Origin: Periconia sp. R9002
Taxonomy: Eukaryota; Ascomycota; Dothideomycetes; Pleosporales; Periconiaceae
Reading direction: 5' to 3'
Assembly: GCA_023627715.1 (NCBI GenBank)
Contig: JAMAHW010000097.1
Coordinates: 62,001 to 126,000 of the forward strand
DNA: 64,000 bases
This document shows, piece after piece, positions 1 to 11,235 of the stretch. The translations under genes were made by a program, and so were the position numbers. Each line of letters opens with the position of its first letter. Position 1 is the stretch's first letter. The notes beneath the pieces are model-generated. The model was given only the letters and a program-made list of their open reading frames with translations. It was not told the DNA's origin and ran no database searches.

Positions 1-1539
1 AGCACCAGCACCGCGAAGAGGTCCGCATCACCGAGGAGCACCGCTTCAAGCAGCCAGAGCAGCCCCGTCGCGAGCAAGTCCGCATCCACGAAGAACACCA
101 CTTCAAGGACGCCGAACCTCGTTACCGCCAGCCCAACACCCGCTTCGAGAGTGAGCGCGTAGAGATCCACGACCGGTAAGTCGAGTTCCACTTTTCTTTT
201 TGCATTGTACACGACTCGCTGTACATCTTTGCTTGCATTGCTGTGCACAAGTTTGTTTTGGCCTCGCTGTGTTTTGGCTCCGGCTCGATTGGGCCGTGAC
301 AGCTCATCAGCCCCCCTGAGACGGAGCATTGGCCGGCGGCCCCGTGTCGCTTAACCGCTTCTGTGTTATTGTTGTCCGAGCGACACGCACCCGCCCCACT
401 TTTCCTCTCTTTTCCTCTTCCCTGCCATCCCATCCCAAGCTGACCTTCTCTTCTCTCACCACAGCTATCAACCTTCCCTCCCTCAGGACAGGACCTACGA
501 CCGGGACTTCAATACCGTCCAGGGTTCCTCCGCAGACGTTGGTACTACCCAGATTGACGTCTCCGAACGCCAATACCGTCAACACACGCGTCCCATTGTC
601 GGCGCCGCTGCCAATCTAACCACCTCGCCCAACTACGACCAGGCCTCCGCCTACCGCAAGGAGTCCTTCACCGCCAAGCACGACAGCTACCCCCAGCGTC
701 GTGACGTCGACTCTGTCGACACCCGCTACCCTTCCAAGACCTACAAGCGTGATATGGGATATTACGACGAACACGGCCAGTACCATTCGTTCCGTCAAGG
801 CATCTCCAAAGCTGCCCACAAAGTTGCCGAGAAAGTAGTCCACCCCTACCACTCCGACCACCACCACCACTCCGATCACAAATCCTTCGTTGGCTCCAAG
901 CACAACGACCGCCGTGAAGAGGTAGTTGTCAAGGAAAGCTACACCGCTGCTCCCTCCGCTCCTGCCCCTCCCCCTGCCCCCGTCCGCACCCACACCAAGT
1001 ACACCGCCCCGGCTCCCCCGTCGTCGGTCTCTCACTCTCACTCCCACTCCCACTCCGTCCAGACCTCTGTCCGTCCCCGCACCATGGCTCCCACCAACAC
1101 CATCACCATCCCGTGCCACCACATCCGCATTGGCGATCTCCTGATCCTCCAGGGCCGCCCTTGCCAGGTCATCCGCATCACCACCTCCTCGCAGACTGGC
1201 CAGCACCGCTACCTCGGTGTGGACCTCTTCACCAAGCAGCTCCATGAGGAGTCGAGCTTCATCTCCCACCCCGGCCCCTCGGTCGTCGTGCAGAACATGC
1301 TCGGCCCCGTCTTCAAGCAGTACCGCGTGCTCGACATCCGCGAGGATGGCCGCGTTGTTGCCATGACCGAGACTGGCGATGTCAAGCAGGGTCTCCCCGT
1401 CCTCGACCAGAGCAACCTCCTCCAGCGCCTGACCGAGTCTTTCGACAACGGCCGTGGCAGCGTCCGCGTCCTCGTCATCAACGACGATGGTCTTGAGATG
1501 GCTGTCGACTACAAGGTTGTGCACGGTTCCAGGTTGTAG
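1..1539 (+). CDS. hex1: HEX1 Woronin body major protein (5' end outside window)
   Basis: Peroxisomal protein that self-assembles into the dense core of Woronin bodies, which plug septal pores after hyphal wounding. Exons read here: <1-175 and 465-1539, joined by a 289-nt intron (GTAAGT...CACAG); the frame is continuous across the junction. The C-terminal ~150 residues carry the eIF5A-like HEX1 core (TITIPCHHIRIGDLLILQGR, then GVDLFTKQLHEESS) and end in SRL, a type-1 peroxisome targeting signal. Upstream is a long charged N-terminal extension with a near-duplicate motif (REEVRITEEHRFK / REQVRIHEEHHFK), a His-rich stretch and a Pro-rich linker. An internal ATG at 754 begins MGYYDEHGQYHSF, which resembles the N-terminus of the short Neurospora protein, so a 261-aa short form is possible. 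At least 415 residues lie in the window. Convergent with IPK1. Identification is near certain; the true start is not visible. Confidence 0.96.
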
Positions 1540-3344
1540 ATGCGGTATGTTTTCACATTGTCGAAATGGAGCTGGAGCTAATTGACCTTTCAGATCACTG
1601 TCAAACCATAATGAAAGCATAAAGGAGTTTTGTTTCCGGTTGGCTCCCCTACATTCTTCAAATTGTGTCTATATAGCAGCGTGGCTCTCTTTATCTTTTG
1701 CTTTGCGTGGTGAATCCTCTCTTGTACGGGGGGTTTTTTCATCACTTAAGGTGGAGGAGGGATTTGGGTGCGCTTGTAAAGTGTCTCTTTGTGGATAGTT
1801 TAATTCAAGTCTTGGAGTCTTTTTGCTTGTTTAATTGATGTTTTGTTTTGATGTGTGATGTGATGGGACTGCATGTGCATAACGTAAAAAGCAAGGTGGT
1901 ATGCATGCATGCAGGTCTGTGTATATGTACATGTATGTTATGTTGGACACGTGCTCACCCCGTCAAGAGCACCAGACGTACCCAACAACGACGATCTACA
2001 TGTACATTGAGCCAACATGTACGTACGTACGTACGGTACCCTACATGCCCCCCACCCGATTTAACCATCCAATTTAGTACATTTATAGGTAAATACTTTA
2101 CTACCTAGCTACCTACCTACCTCTCTATGTGTACATATGTATGCACCATGCATGTCCTTTGCCCTCCCCCCTATCTTCCTCTTCCTCTTCCTTTTCTTTT
2201 CCGTTCTCTGTTTACACAACATTCATTGATACCTACCTCTCTTACCTAGGCGCTTGCCCCGCTTTGCTTGAAATAACGTAAATTAATTAATATAGGGGAA
2301 GGAGGTTGGGTACCTTACTACCACCCTATCTATCTACCTACCTACCTAACCTGTGCTGTGTTGTGTACATTAACTAATGCGGATTTATAAAAGATGAGAT
2401 AACGATGGGGATGAGATGAGAACTAAAAGACGGGAGAGTGAGTGAAAAACCGTAGAAGAGAATTTAAAGGTAGGGAAGGAAGGGAACGGGTATAGGATAG
2501 GATAGGATAGGGACAGAAATATTGTACAAAGTGTGTGTGTAAGGTTACGTATATAGTTGTGTATCTCCCTACCTACTCTTTCTACGAATTTCGTTAAAAA
2601 CAGAAACCCCCACCCCCCTCACTCTGTATAATAATAATAACCCCCCCCCCCCCCCCTAAAAAGAAAAAAAAGAAAAAAAAAAGTTAAATCTGCGATTTTT
2701 TTTCACTACATATATACTACAGTTTAGAGCTTCAAAAGTACAAAAAAAGGAATGAATATATAGTAAACGAACGAACGAACGAACGGAAAAGAAAAAGGAA
2801 AAGAGAAATGTTGTTTCCGCCCCTCCCTCCTAGACGCTAGATACAGCATTAATCAATTTCTAATAACAAAAAAGTACGAATAGGTGCGTGGTGGTGGGAT
2901 GACTCGTCTGATGGTGCATGGATAGTACAAAGATAGATAGGGTGTTAGTGTGGTGTAGTGATGTGGTTTAGGTATGTAGAGGAATGGGATATATCCCCAA
3001 GTCTCAGAACCAGAAAAAAAGGGAACACAAGTATACAAATAAACCTAACATACCCTATCCACCCTCTTTTTTTTTTGATATGCTTAGGGAAGGAAGGGTA
3101 GGTATGTAGGGAATTGAGAGGGGAGGATCAAGGGTGTAGTAGAGTTGGATTAAAATGGTAACATGTAAAAGGTTAACATCTAACGAACGTCTACGTAGAC
3201 GTACTTTTTTCATAAGGCACACACGGACGGGGGATATAGGGAGGGAGGGGGCATATGGTATGGATGGATGGATTGATGGTGTTTGTGTGCGTGTGGTGTG
3301 AGTGCGGTATAGTGTGAGATATATTTCTAAACGAATAAAGGAAT

Positions 3345-3391
<47 letters not shown>

Positions 3392-4068
3392 TCATTGATT
3401 GATGGAATGGTTTGGATGGAATGGTTTGAATGAGTGAGCCCCCCCGTGTTAATGCTACATACATACATACATGGATAACGAAAGTACAGTAACTATACAG
3501 TATGGTATAAGTGTAATCCTCATAAACAAAACCAAGCAAGAGAGAGAGAGAGAGAAGAAAACGAATGATGGAGATGAAGATGATGCCAAAGCGATGGAGC
3601 AAAAAAAGAAAAAAAAAAAGGATAATGGATAATGGATGCAGATGTGGTATTTCAAGCAAGAAGAGGAAAAGCGAAATAGAAAAAAAAAGTATATATACAT
3701 CCGAATCTGAATCAAAACCTCAATTGAGAAAGAAAACCAGGGTATCAAAAAAAATTATAACCATCCCTCATCCAGGCCCTCACGAGCCGATCGAGTTCCT
3801 CCCATCCATCTAAAAAGTTTGTCCCATTGAATCCCACATCTGATATGCCCGTGAGTTCCCTTTCCCATCCCTTCCCTACTGTGGGAATATCAAAACGAAA
3901 GAACAAGAAAAGTCTCAAAAGTGCACGATGCCGCCATCCGTCTATAATGAACAAAGGAAAACAATTAAATGTCAAAAACGCTTGTGGAAAACGAAAGATG
4001 CTGATGCAAACTGAGTGGTGAGTCATAAAGTCCCATCCTCCTCTTTTCTCGTCCTCCACTCTTCTCCA
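1540..4068. other. Convergent intergenic region, microsatellite-rich
   Basis: Lies between the 3' ends of HEX1 (+) and IPK1 (-). It holds 3' UTR sequence and many simple repeats: CTAC/CCTA/TACC runs near 2101-2130 and 2325-2350, ACGT-type runs near 2020-2035, a poly-C run near 2641-2656, GAAC repeats near 2768-2784, a perfect GT run at 3346-3389 and GA near 3540-3553. Open frames here are low-complexity artefacts without ATG-led coding character. I see no gene. Confidence 0.7.
3346..3389. repeat. (GT)22 microsatellite
   Basis: An uninterrupted 44-nt GT run, flanked by AT-rich sequence with further short repeats. It has potential as a length-polymorphic marker or a Z-DNA-forming tract; no function can be read from it. 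Confidence 0.95.
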
Positions 4069-5427
4069 TCACACATACCACGGGCACTTGTCGCGCCACG
4101 CCTCCGTCACCGCACACGAGCTCCCCGGCTCCACGCTCGTGTACCACCCGCCGTTGATGAGTCGCTTCTCCTTCTCCCACCAGCCCTCGATCTTGTCCGC
4201 GCTCTTGAAGTCGAGATCGCACAGCTTGGCCTCGATAGTCATGTCGCTGGGGTCTGCGTACGAGATGCGGATGAAGAAGCTGCAGTCGCGCAGCGTCATG
4301 GCGAGGCGCAGGCGGTGGTCGTAGTCGGCCATGCTGGACGTCGAGACGCTGGTGGTGAGGCGCGGCGGCGTCGCAGGGCGCATCGTCACGCCCACGTCAT
4401 CGTGCTTGATCTGCAGCGTGCGCAGGAAGGAGAGGAGCGTGTGCCCGGGCCCCGTGGCGAGGTAGGAAGTGAGTCGCTGGATGATGGGCTCCATGTCGAC
4501 GGGGGAGGTGGCGTTGGGAATGCCGTCGCGGAGGCGGTGCCGGATGTATTTTTCGATAGCCGCGGTGTTGCCAGCGACGAGCTGGAGCGGGCACATGTAG
4601 TGGTCCTTTCTCTTCTTGCCCTGCTTGATGCGGAGGCGCTGCAAGGCGCAGGTGCGGCACATGAAGGCGTCTCGCGGCGCGGTTGGGGACTGCGCCAGCC
4701 ACTTGGGTTTGATCTCGATGGTGAGGGCTTGGTCCGGGATAGACGACATATCGGGCAGGAGAATGCCGTAGAGTTCCATGTCCGGGACGGTAGCGCAGGG
4801 GCCCGAGGCACATTGCTCGCCGTGCATTTCCGCGTGGAGATATTTGACGATCTCCTGACTGAGCACAACGCCTTCGTCATCCATGAGGTAGTCCTCGAAC
4901 GATGTCATGTCGAGATTGTCTTCCAACGACGACGGCTGCACTCCATTGTCTTGGGGCGGCGGCGATGGCAGCCTGGTGCGGAACAGCGGGTGAATCACGT
5001 TTTCGTAGCCCGAGATAATCTCATGGTACGGAAGCGTCTTAGGGATTCCTTTGCTGACGCGAAGAACCTTGTTCAGCAGGCGCGAATGGGGAATGGGAGT
5101 GCCATCTTGGTCCTGGAAGAAGACGTTGAGGCCCGCCTTCTCCGAGTACGGGCGGATCTGAAAGACAGCATTGGCGGCGCCTTCGGCAAGGAAAGCAAAG
5201 GTGACGACGCAGTTGGGGTGTTGTTCTGGGCTATCGGCCCGACTGCAACGATACTTGGGGGCGGTCGTCGACATTTCCGAGCCTGGTGATGACAGCTGTG
5301 TGGGTGGGGATGGAGAAGGAGTGGGAGGAGTCGCAACTCCGCGGGCACGCAGCGTAGAGGGCATCATTTGTCGGGCCTGGACCTCCATTTTGGCAAAACA
5401 AGAGGAACGAATGTTGGCGACCTTCAT
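4069..5427 (-). CDS. ipk1: Inositol-pentakisphosphate 2-kinase
   Basis: Phosphorylates Ins(1,3,4,5,6)P5 at the 2-position to make phytate (InsP6), a nuclear cofactor for mRNA export and the precursor of inositol pyrophosphates. Family landmarks occur in order: a glycine-rich N-lobe strand (FAFLAEGAANAVFQI), the EIKPKW signature, a Cys-containing CRTCALQRLRIKQGKK segment, and the C-terminal DLDFKSADKIEGWWEKE motif. A single exon can encode everything from the first ATG of the frame (5427) to the stop at 4069, 452 aa. The frame stays open upstream to about 5547 but without an ATG. The first ~50 residues are Ser/Pro-rich and poorly conserved in appearance, so starts at 5388 or 5274 are also possible. 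Transcribed toward HEX1. The product is confident; the N-terminus is not. Confidence 0.9.
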   Translation of the reverse strand: MKVANIRSSCFAKMEVQARQMMPSTLRARGVATPPTPSPSPPTQLSSPGSEMSTTAPKYRCSRADSPEQHPNCVVTFAFLAEGAANAVFQIRPYSEKAGLNVFFQDQDGTPIPHSRLLNKVLRVSKGIPKTLPYHEIISGYENVIHPLFRTRLPSPPPQDNGVQPSSLEDNLDMTSFEDYLMDDEGVVLSQEIVKYLHAEMHGEQCASGPCATVPDMELYGILLPDMSSIPDQALTIEIKPKWLAQSPTAPRDAFMCRTCALQRLRIKQGKKRKDHYMCPLQLVAGNTAAIEKYIRHRLRDGIPNATSPVDMEPIIQRLTSYLATGPGHTLLSFLRTLQIKHDDVGVTMRPATPPRLTTSVSTSSMADYDHRLRLAMTLRDCSFFIRISYADPSDMTIEAKLCDLDFKSADKIEGWWEKEKRLINGGWYTSVEPGSSCAVTEAWRDKCPWYV

Positions 5428-7066
5428 GTTGCACTTTGTGATTTTCTCCTGATAGATGCTTGGTGGAAGGACCAGGAGTGGACCTGAAGGACGATGGCTA
5501 CGTTGGCAGACTGGCACGTAGTGGTTCGAAGGTGGTGCGGATGACAACTATATTTCACAAGAGGCAGGCACGATTGGTCCGCTTTTTCCGGAATAGATAA
5601 AATGCATGAACGCTGGACAAATGGACGAGGATATCGTATGACAGACGGGAGGTGCGTGCTCTGATTGGGAATATGGGGGAAATTTTTTTCTTGTCTTTTT
5701 TCCTTTTTGTAAAAGGGGGGTCCGTTTGTGGGAGACCGCGAAAGTGACGAAAATGGATTCTCCGACGGCGGGCCAGCCAGCTCTTTGACCTTTTGTGTCG
5801 CCTCGTATCGATCAGCAACAATAACACAGGCACGCCCTATTTCCTGAGGCTCTTTCTGGGGCGTAGCAAGGCGATCTAGCGAGGGTCCTTCTCTTGTCTT
5901 GACCGGCTGTGGTTCAACAATTAGTGTGTTGGGCGTGCTTGGTGGTGGCTCTGCCGAGTCGATGATGCGGTTTCCGTCGGTCCCGTGGGATGGTGGTTGG
6001 TCAGAGAGAAGGCAGGAGCAGGAACAGGAGCAGGGTTTTGTGAATTCTGGAGTTTGTGGTGGGAAGAAACAAATTGGCAGCAAGAGTCATGGACGGGAGG
6101 AGATGCAAATTGCAGTGGGCCATGGTGGTGTTTAAAGTAGTCATTAGTTGGAATGACAGACGGTGGTGAGTTGGGGGCGCGCCGGCGTACAATAGGCAAG
6201 GAAGACCAAGGCTGCGCTCGACAAAAAGTGTCTGTGCTACGTAAGCACCTGATCTGCCAGGCGGCCAATCAGCGGGCTGCGTCACTGACATGCCATGACG
6301 AGCAAACTCTCCAGCAGGCCAGGGATCGGACGCTGCGGAACTAATTTTGGGGCCTCAAGGCTCAGCGACACCGGACGCTGTGCCGGTTCAACTTGACGGT
6401 GTGGGTGTCAAGCATTTCTAAGCTCGATGCGCAAAAGGCTTGTTTTTCCCCTTCTCCCGCTCCAGCCGAACAAGAACATTCCATCGAGGTGGAGAAAACA
6501 CCCACAAAGGGTAACGTTACCATCATCATACAGTACTTGATCATGCCATGCCATGCCCACAGCCCTGCACCTGCATCTTACCTACACTAACATAGCCCAT
6601 CCCGCGTGCTGCTGCTAAACTTAACCCACCCGTCTGGGGAACACATGGCACATCCCATCACATCATCTCAGCTCTGCATTCGTATCCCAACTTTCCAACC
6701 AGGTACCGCGGCGTCGTCATCTCCCTTTTGGGTCGTGTCTCGAACCGCACCTGACCACTGTGCTGCTGCATAGAGCTTCAAACGATATCAAAGGGGGACC
6801 AACGCGCGGCAGCGGCGCAGCTCGTGTTAAACTCTATCTTCCAAGGTGAACCACTCGCTTACTTCCTTGAATCATTAACTTGCAGTGCTACCCACTCCAA
6901 TACCATGCCTGCTACAAAAGTACTCCCACAAAAACAAACCAACATGAACCCTTCACCTAAACGCCGCAGACCAGGGGTATAACCAATCGAGCTCTCACGG
7001 GCGCCCACACCAACATACTTAGCTACGCGTACCCTACTCACCAAACCTACCAACACATGCCCACCT
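5428..7066. other. Intergenic, IPK1 promoter side / SPT8 3' side
   Basis: About 1.6 kb between two minus-strand genes. It should hold the IPK1 promoter and 5' leader and the SPT8 3' UTR. A CCAAT element (CCAATCAGC, 6266-6274) sits beside a CRE-like TGCGTCA. No ATG-initiated coding frame with coding character is visible. A 219-codon minus frame at 5424-6083 lacks any ATG. Confidence 0.55.
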
Positions 7067-9279
7067 TCAGGTTCCAATGTTGATTTCGTATCCCAGCAGC
7101 ACTTCGGTCGAACTGCCCTCCCACCCTCGGTTCCCGCCCGTCGAAATCATAAACGTGCAGGTAGGGTCCAGGTAGAGCTGCGAGATGACGCCCGTGCGGT
7201 GCCCCGGTACTATCAGGAATGGCACCGCCGAAGCTTTCGTGTTCTCTTGCTCGCGCAGATCGTAGAGCCGAAGGATGTCGTAGGATGCGCTGCCTCTGGT
7301 CAGCATGCAAGCAACAACGTGGTCAAGACTCCTTAGTGGCACAGAGGGGGAGATGAAAGAACTGCTTACCAAACGAGATGGCGCCCATTAGGCATGGCGC
7401 GCACCGCGCTTACGGCACCGCTAACGCTGGGGAACTTGAAGGATCGCCGAGGCTCGCGTAGCCCCTTGTGCAAACTGTACTCCTCGACAGTGCCGTTTCT
7501 CCGTCCTGCGTAGATGAAATTGCCGTCGGGTGACCAGGTGGCGTTCATGCACCAAGGTGGCGTGTTGCGTGGCGGTGTGATGCGCGCGACGGGGTTCGGT
7601 TGCCGACGATCCCAGATGCGGAGTGTCCCATCAAACGATGCGTCCATGAACGTCGTCTCAGAAGATGCTGGCTGCTCGGCTGCCCCCAATGTTGCGGTCC
7701 CCGAGGGACCAGAAATCTCCTCTGAATGGGGCAGTCCATTGGCTACAGACTCTTTCTGGGTGCTGCTATTGGCAGCGTCGTCAGTCACTGCAACAGATTG
7801 CCCTGCCGCTGGAGCTTCTTCTTTGACAGCCTCTGATGTTTGCTCTGGCTCTGGTGCCTGCACAGGCCCTCCCATATCCATCATGTCCAGATTGGCTCGC
7901 GCGTCTTCCTCATCTTGCTGCATACCCGTCGCAATCGCTCTGGAGAATTCGTCTTCTTCGTCATCCCCAAACGGTGCCAAAGCCGAGGGACCATTGGACG
8001 GGTCCTTGTCGTCTCCAAACAGTGAATCCTTGTCCCCGAATAACGAGTCATCTGGCGACCCAGCTGCGTCGTCGTGAGCATTTTCGTCCTTCACTTGGGT
8101 TCGTGACGAAGGAGCACCATTGGACAGACCATTGGCTTGTGTCCTCGCGGTGTTGTTGGATGAAAACGTTCCGTTAGACGTTGGTGTAATGTCCGTGTCT
8201 TGCGGTATGGGAATCGTCGATAGCGGTCGTTGTTCAATCACCGATATTTGTCCTCCACTAGTCTCAAACTTCCTCTTGATCTGACCAGTATTGAGATCCC
8301 AATCGTTGATGGTCTTGTCCCAGCTACCAGAAAGCACCGACTTCTCATCTTGCGCTAGCGTCAAGACAGAAACTGCAGAAGTGTGCCCACGCAATGTATG
8401 TATCCGTTTTCCCTCTTCGTGCCGCACGGATTGCAGGTTGATTCCCCCCGATTCAACGCCGGAAAGGAGCCAGAGCGATTGGTGCTGCACGGCAAGAGAG
8501 TACACAGGCGAGAGATTGGTCGAATCGTCGTGGTCTATAGCGTTAGTGCCACCATTTTTCGGCGATGAAGGAAACACATACCATCCTCATTTTCCCAATA
8601 GCTTAGTAGTACGCCAGCCTTGGTGACACTGTCCACAAAAGGGTGCCGCTGGGCCACCGTCAGGGCCAGCTTTCCATTGGCAGTATCCACCCAGTTGAAC
8701 TTCCTGATATAGCCGTCCGCTCCTCCACTAAATACCCAGCGCATGTCCGGTGTGGATGTGACTGTGTTGATCGAGGTGCTGTGTGGAGCAGCGATGGTGG
8801 GAATGATGTCGTACACAGGCGCGGTCAGTGCTTCTGGTCGAACACTTGGGCGGAAAGGTAGACCGCCGAATGCAGATGCAGCTCGAGGTGAAGGAGAGGT
8901 TAGGGTAACTGTGGGGTTTGTGCTTTGCCTCGTCGGTGTGGAAACGCCATTTGCAAGACTACTCCTGGGCTGTTGCGGTTGCGAAGGACTGTCTGGTTCG
9001 TCCTGATCTTGATCCTGGTCCTGATCTTCGTCGTCGTTATCATCATCTCCATCCCCATCCTCTCCATCATCGTCGCCGTCCCCATTATCATCTCCATCTC
9101 CATCATCGCCGTCGGCGTCGGCGTCGGCGTCCGCATCGTCGATGTCTTCCATCACCTCGTCTTGGTCATTTTCTGAGCTGGTATCTGGTGAGCCTGGAAT
9201 ACATATTAGTCAGGATCATATATGACATGGAGATTTGAGGCTTACCAGCTCCATTCTCGTCGTCATCATCGAAGTTCAT
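7067..9279 (-). CDS. spt8: SAGA complex subunit Spt8 (WD40)
   Basis: TBP-interacting WD40 subunit of the SAGA transcription coactivator. Four exons: 9279-9246, 9193-8582, 8534-7370 and 7289-7067, total 677 aa. All introns have GT-AG ends and three have clear branch points (CTGACTAAT, CACTAAC). The last junction restores a CASYDILRLYDL repeat strand by using the distal AG of CAGAGGCAG; the nearer AG would create a stop. The N-terminus is a nearly pure Asp/Glu/Gly/Gln tract (GAT/GAC repeats near 9001-9150). WD repeats follow, interrupted by a long acidic Ser-rich insert, and the C-terminus carries GGNRGWEGSSTEVLLGYEI, typical of Spt8. It is divergent from the helicase gene 1.96 kb away. The insert and acidic tract are normal for the family; the assignment is strong. 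Confidence 0.9.
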
Positions 9280-11235
9280 CCTGTGCCCTCCGATGCGCTA
9301 ATGACGAAGCTGTGGAGGCGGGGCAGTCGCAAGAGCAGGCTGACCGCCGCGGCGCGGCAAATAAAATTTCGAGCGAGCTACCTGAAGAGAGAAATATCAA
9401 GCAGAGCTTGAACAACGATGTTGGTAAGGCTCAGGGCGGTGAAGTGCAATTGTCCTCGAAATCAGCGGCGACGATTCAATGTTGTTGGAGGGCTCCAAGC
9501 TAGCGGAAGTTACCTAGGTACGCTCGGAGACGGCGTTTTTAGCTAGCTACCATGCATGATGATGTAAGCAGACCCGGCCATACCTCGACTTTGCCTGTCA
9601 CTTCCTACATACTTCCTACATGTATCCTTTCTTTCATTATTTTGATGAAGATTTTTTCAATCAAGAGAAGAACTGCAAGAGAAGAATAATGTATCGTCGC
9701 ATAGCAATGGATTTCTTTGCAGCATCGACATGGGGGAAAAGCCACAAAATGTTTCGGCGGAGAATACACACGTAAATTGTGAATATGAACTCTATTTTAT
9801 CGCAAAGCAATATGAGTGTTCACGCTATAAACATCAATATTGGGTCACAAAAACTCGGGCGGTGGACGTGCAAACGAGGTGAAATGTTGAACACGTGATG
9901 GACAAGGACCGATATCGGAAGGGTTAGAACTTACCCTACACATATATGTCTGTATGTCTTGAGATAGTACAGCAAAAGAACATAGCTTACGTAGGTACGA
10001 ACTTATACTAGGTTACGAGCTACGTGGTATGCTCGTGTCTTTTAATATACATATATAGCATACTACCATATCGCTTGTAATACCATAAATGCGACCACCC
10101 TACTAACGTCACAGCTTCCGCCGGGCTGGCAGCTTCATCGCAAAAACATACACTTCTAGTCTTACACATAGATCGGTTCTAAAGTGGTACGGAACATTTC
10201 TAGAATTATTTGCCATTGAATTGTGCGAAATTGTACACCATGTCTCAACGTCCTGCTTGCTTGTTCCAAATGAAAGGTACTCGTGAAACTACGGGCAGAT
10301 GCATGTACATAGATGTAGTACGCAGAAATGTTTGTTCTTTCAATTGGGCTGCAGGACTGGTAGGCCGCGTGGTTCTTAGGGATGAGACCTTCTGACTGAC
10401 TAATGTTTGCCAGAAGCAAGCAATCTGCTGCTGCGGTTTGCGGACAGCCAGGAAACGAGCAAAGCGGCGTGACTTGAGACAACAGAAATGAGGTGAAATG
10501 AAGTGAAGACATGAGTACTCCTCTCCGATGTCTTTGTTCCTGCCCATGTGCTATTTCAAGCAAAGCTGCATTGACCTTATGTCGGTGCTTGGCTCTGCTG
10601 CTGTATGTCTTACTCTATGGCGCTTGTCCTATGCCACTATAAATACTATTAATATGAGAAGTTCCTTTCCGAATGATAGGCCATGTTTTGAAAGCTCTGC
10701 GAAGCTTTTAATACCAAATTTTCGTCAATACTACTACACCGGTATGGACTGCCAGAAGTAGTAGACACCCCCCTGTTGAAACCGGGAGGGTGCATGGTTA
10801 GTTCGTTCTATACAAACTATGCTCTCCATCACAGATCTACCCTGCTTTCCCTCTGGTATAACGGAGGGTGTCTACTAATTCCCTTAGTCCGTAGTACAGC
10901 CCAATTTCATCGTGCTGAGTCCATCGTGACCTCAATTCCCAGAGACTGCAAGCATCTTGTCCCAATGCCTCTGGCTGCACGGTGCTCGCCTTCGCCGTAC
11001 CCTGGACCCTGTGCTTCTGCTTCTCTCTTGCTCTTTCTGCCTACGTCGTCGGTCTAGCGTGACTTCTCCAATTTGCAGCTCGCTGACCTAATCCACTGAG
11101 GTGATATGGCAAATACACCGCCCGTCTTTTGATCAACCACTTGCTCGACAAACCACAAACATTCATTGTTACACCTCTTCGCTTGCCTTACCTACCTACC
11201 TGCATTCTTTGTGCGTGATTAAGGACAATCACACC
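9280..11235. other. Divergent intergenic region (SPT8 / helicase promoters)
   Basis: Nearly 2 kb between divergent genes. It holds both promoters, a MITE-like element at 10761-10875, and a CTACCTACCTACC run close to the helicase start (about 11189-11203). Several short frames exist but none looks coding. Confidence 0.55.
10761..10875. mobile_element. Putative MITE with TA target duplication
   Basis: A 115-bp non-coding segment starts GTAGACACCC and ends GGGTGTCTAC, a perfect 10-nt terminal inverted repeat. Similarity continues imperfectly inward to about 22 nt. It is flanked on both sides by TA (10759-10760 and 10876-10877), the target duplication expected of Tc1/mariner-pogo (Fot1-like) elements. 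No ORF inside. A chance inverted repeat cannot be excluded without finding other copies in the genome. Confidence 0.5.

Noticed and set aside
3055..4059. Overlapping minus-strand frames rich in His/Thr, Ser/Phe
   Set aside because: They translate GT, GA and poly-A/T microsatellites; amino-acid composition is repeat-driven.
5424..6083. 219-codon minus-strand open frame upstream of IPK1
   Set aside because: It has no ATG, is in a different frame from IPK1, lacks recognisable motifs and overlaps the IPK1 5' region. Treated as promoter/leader sequence.
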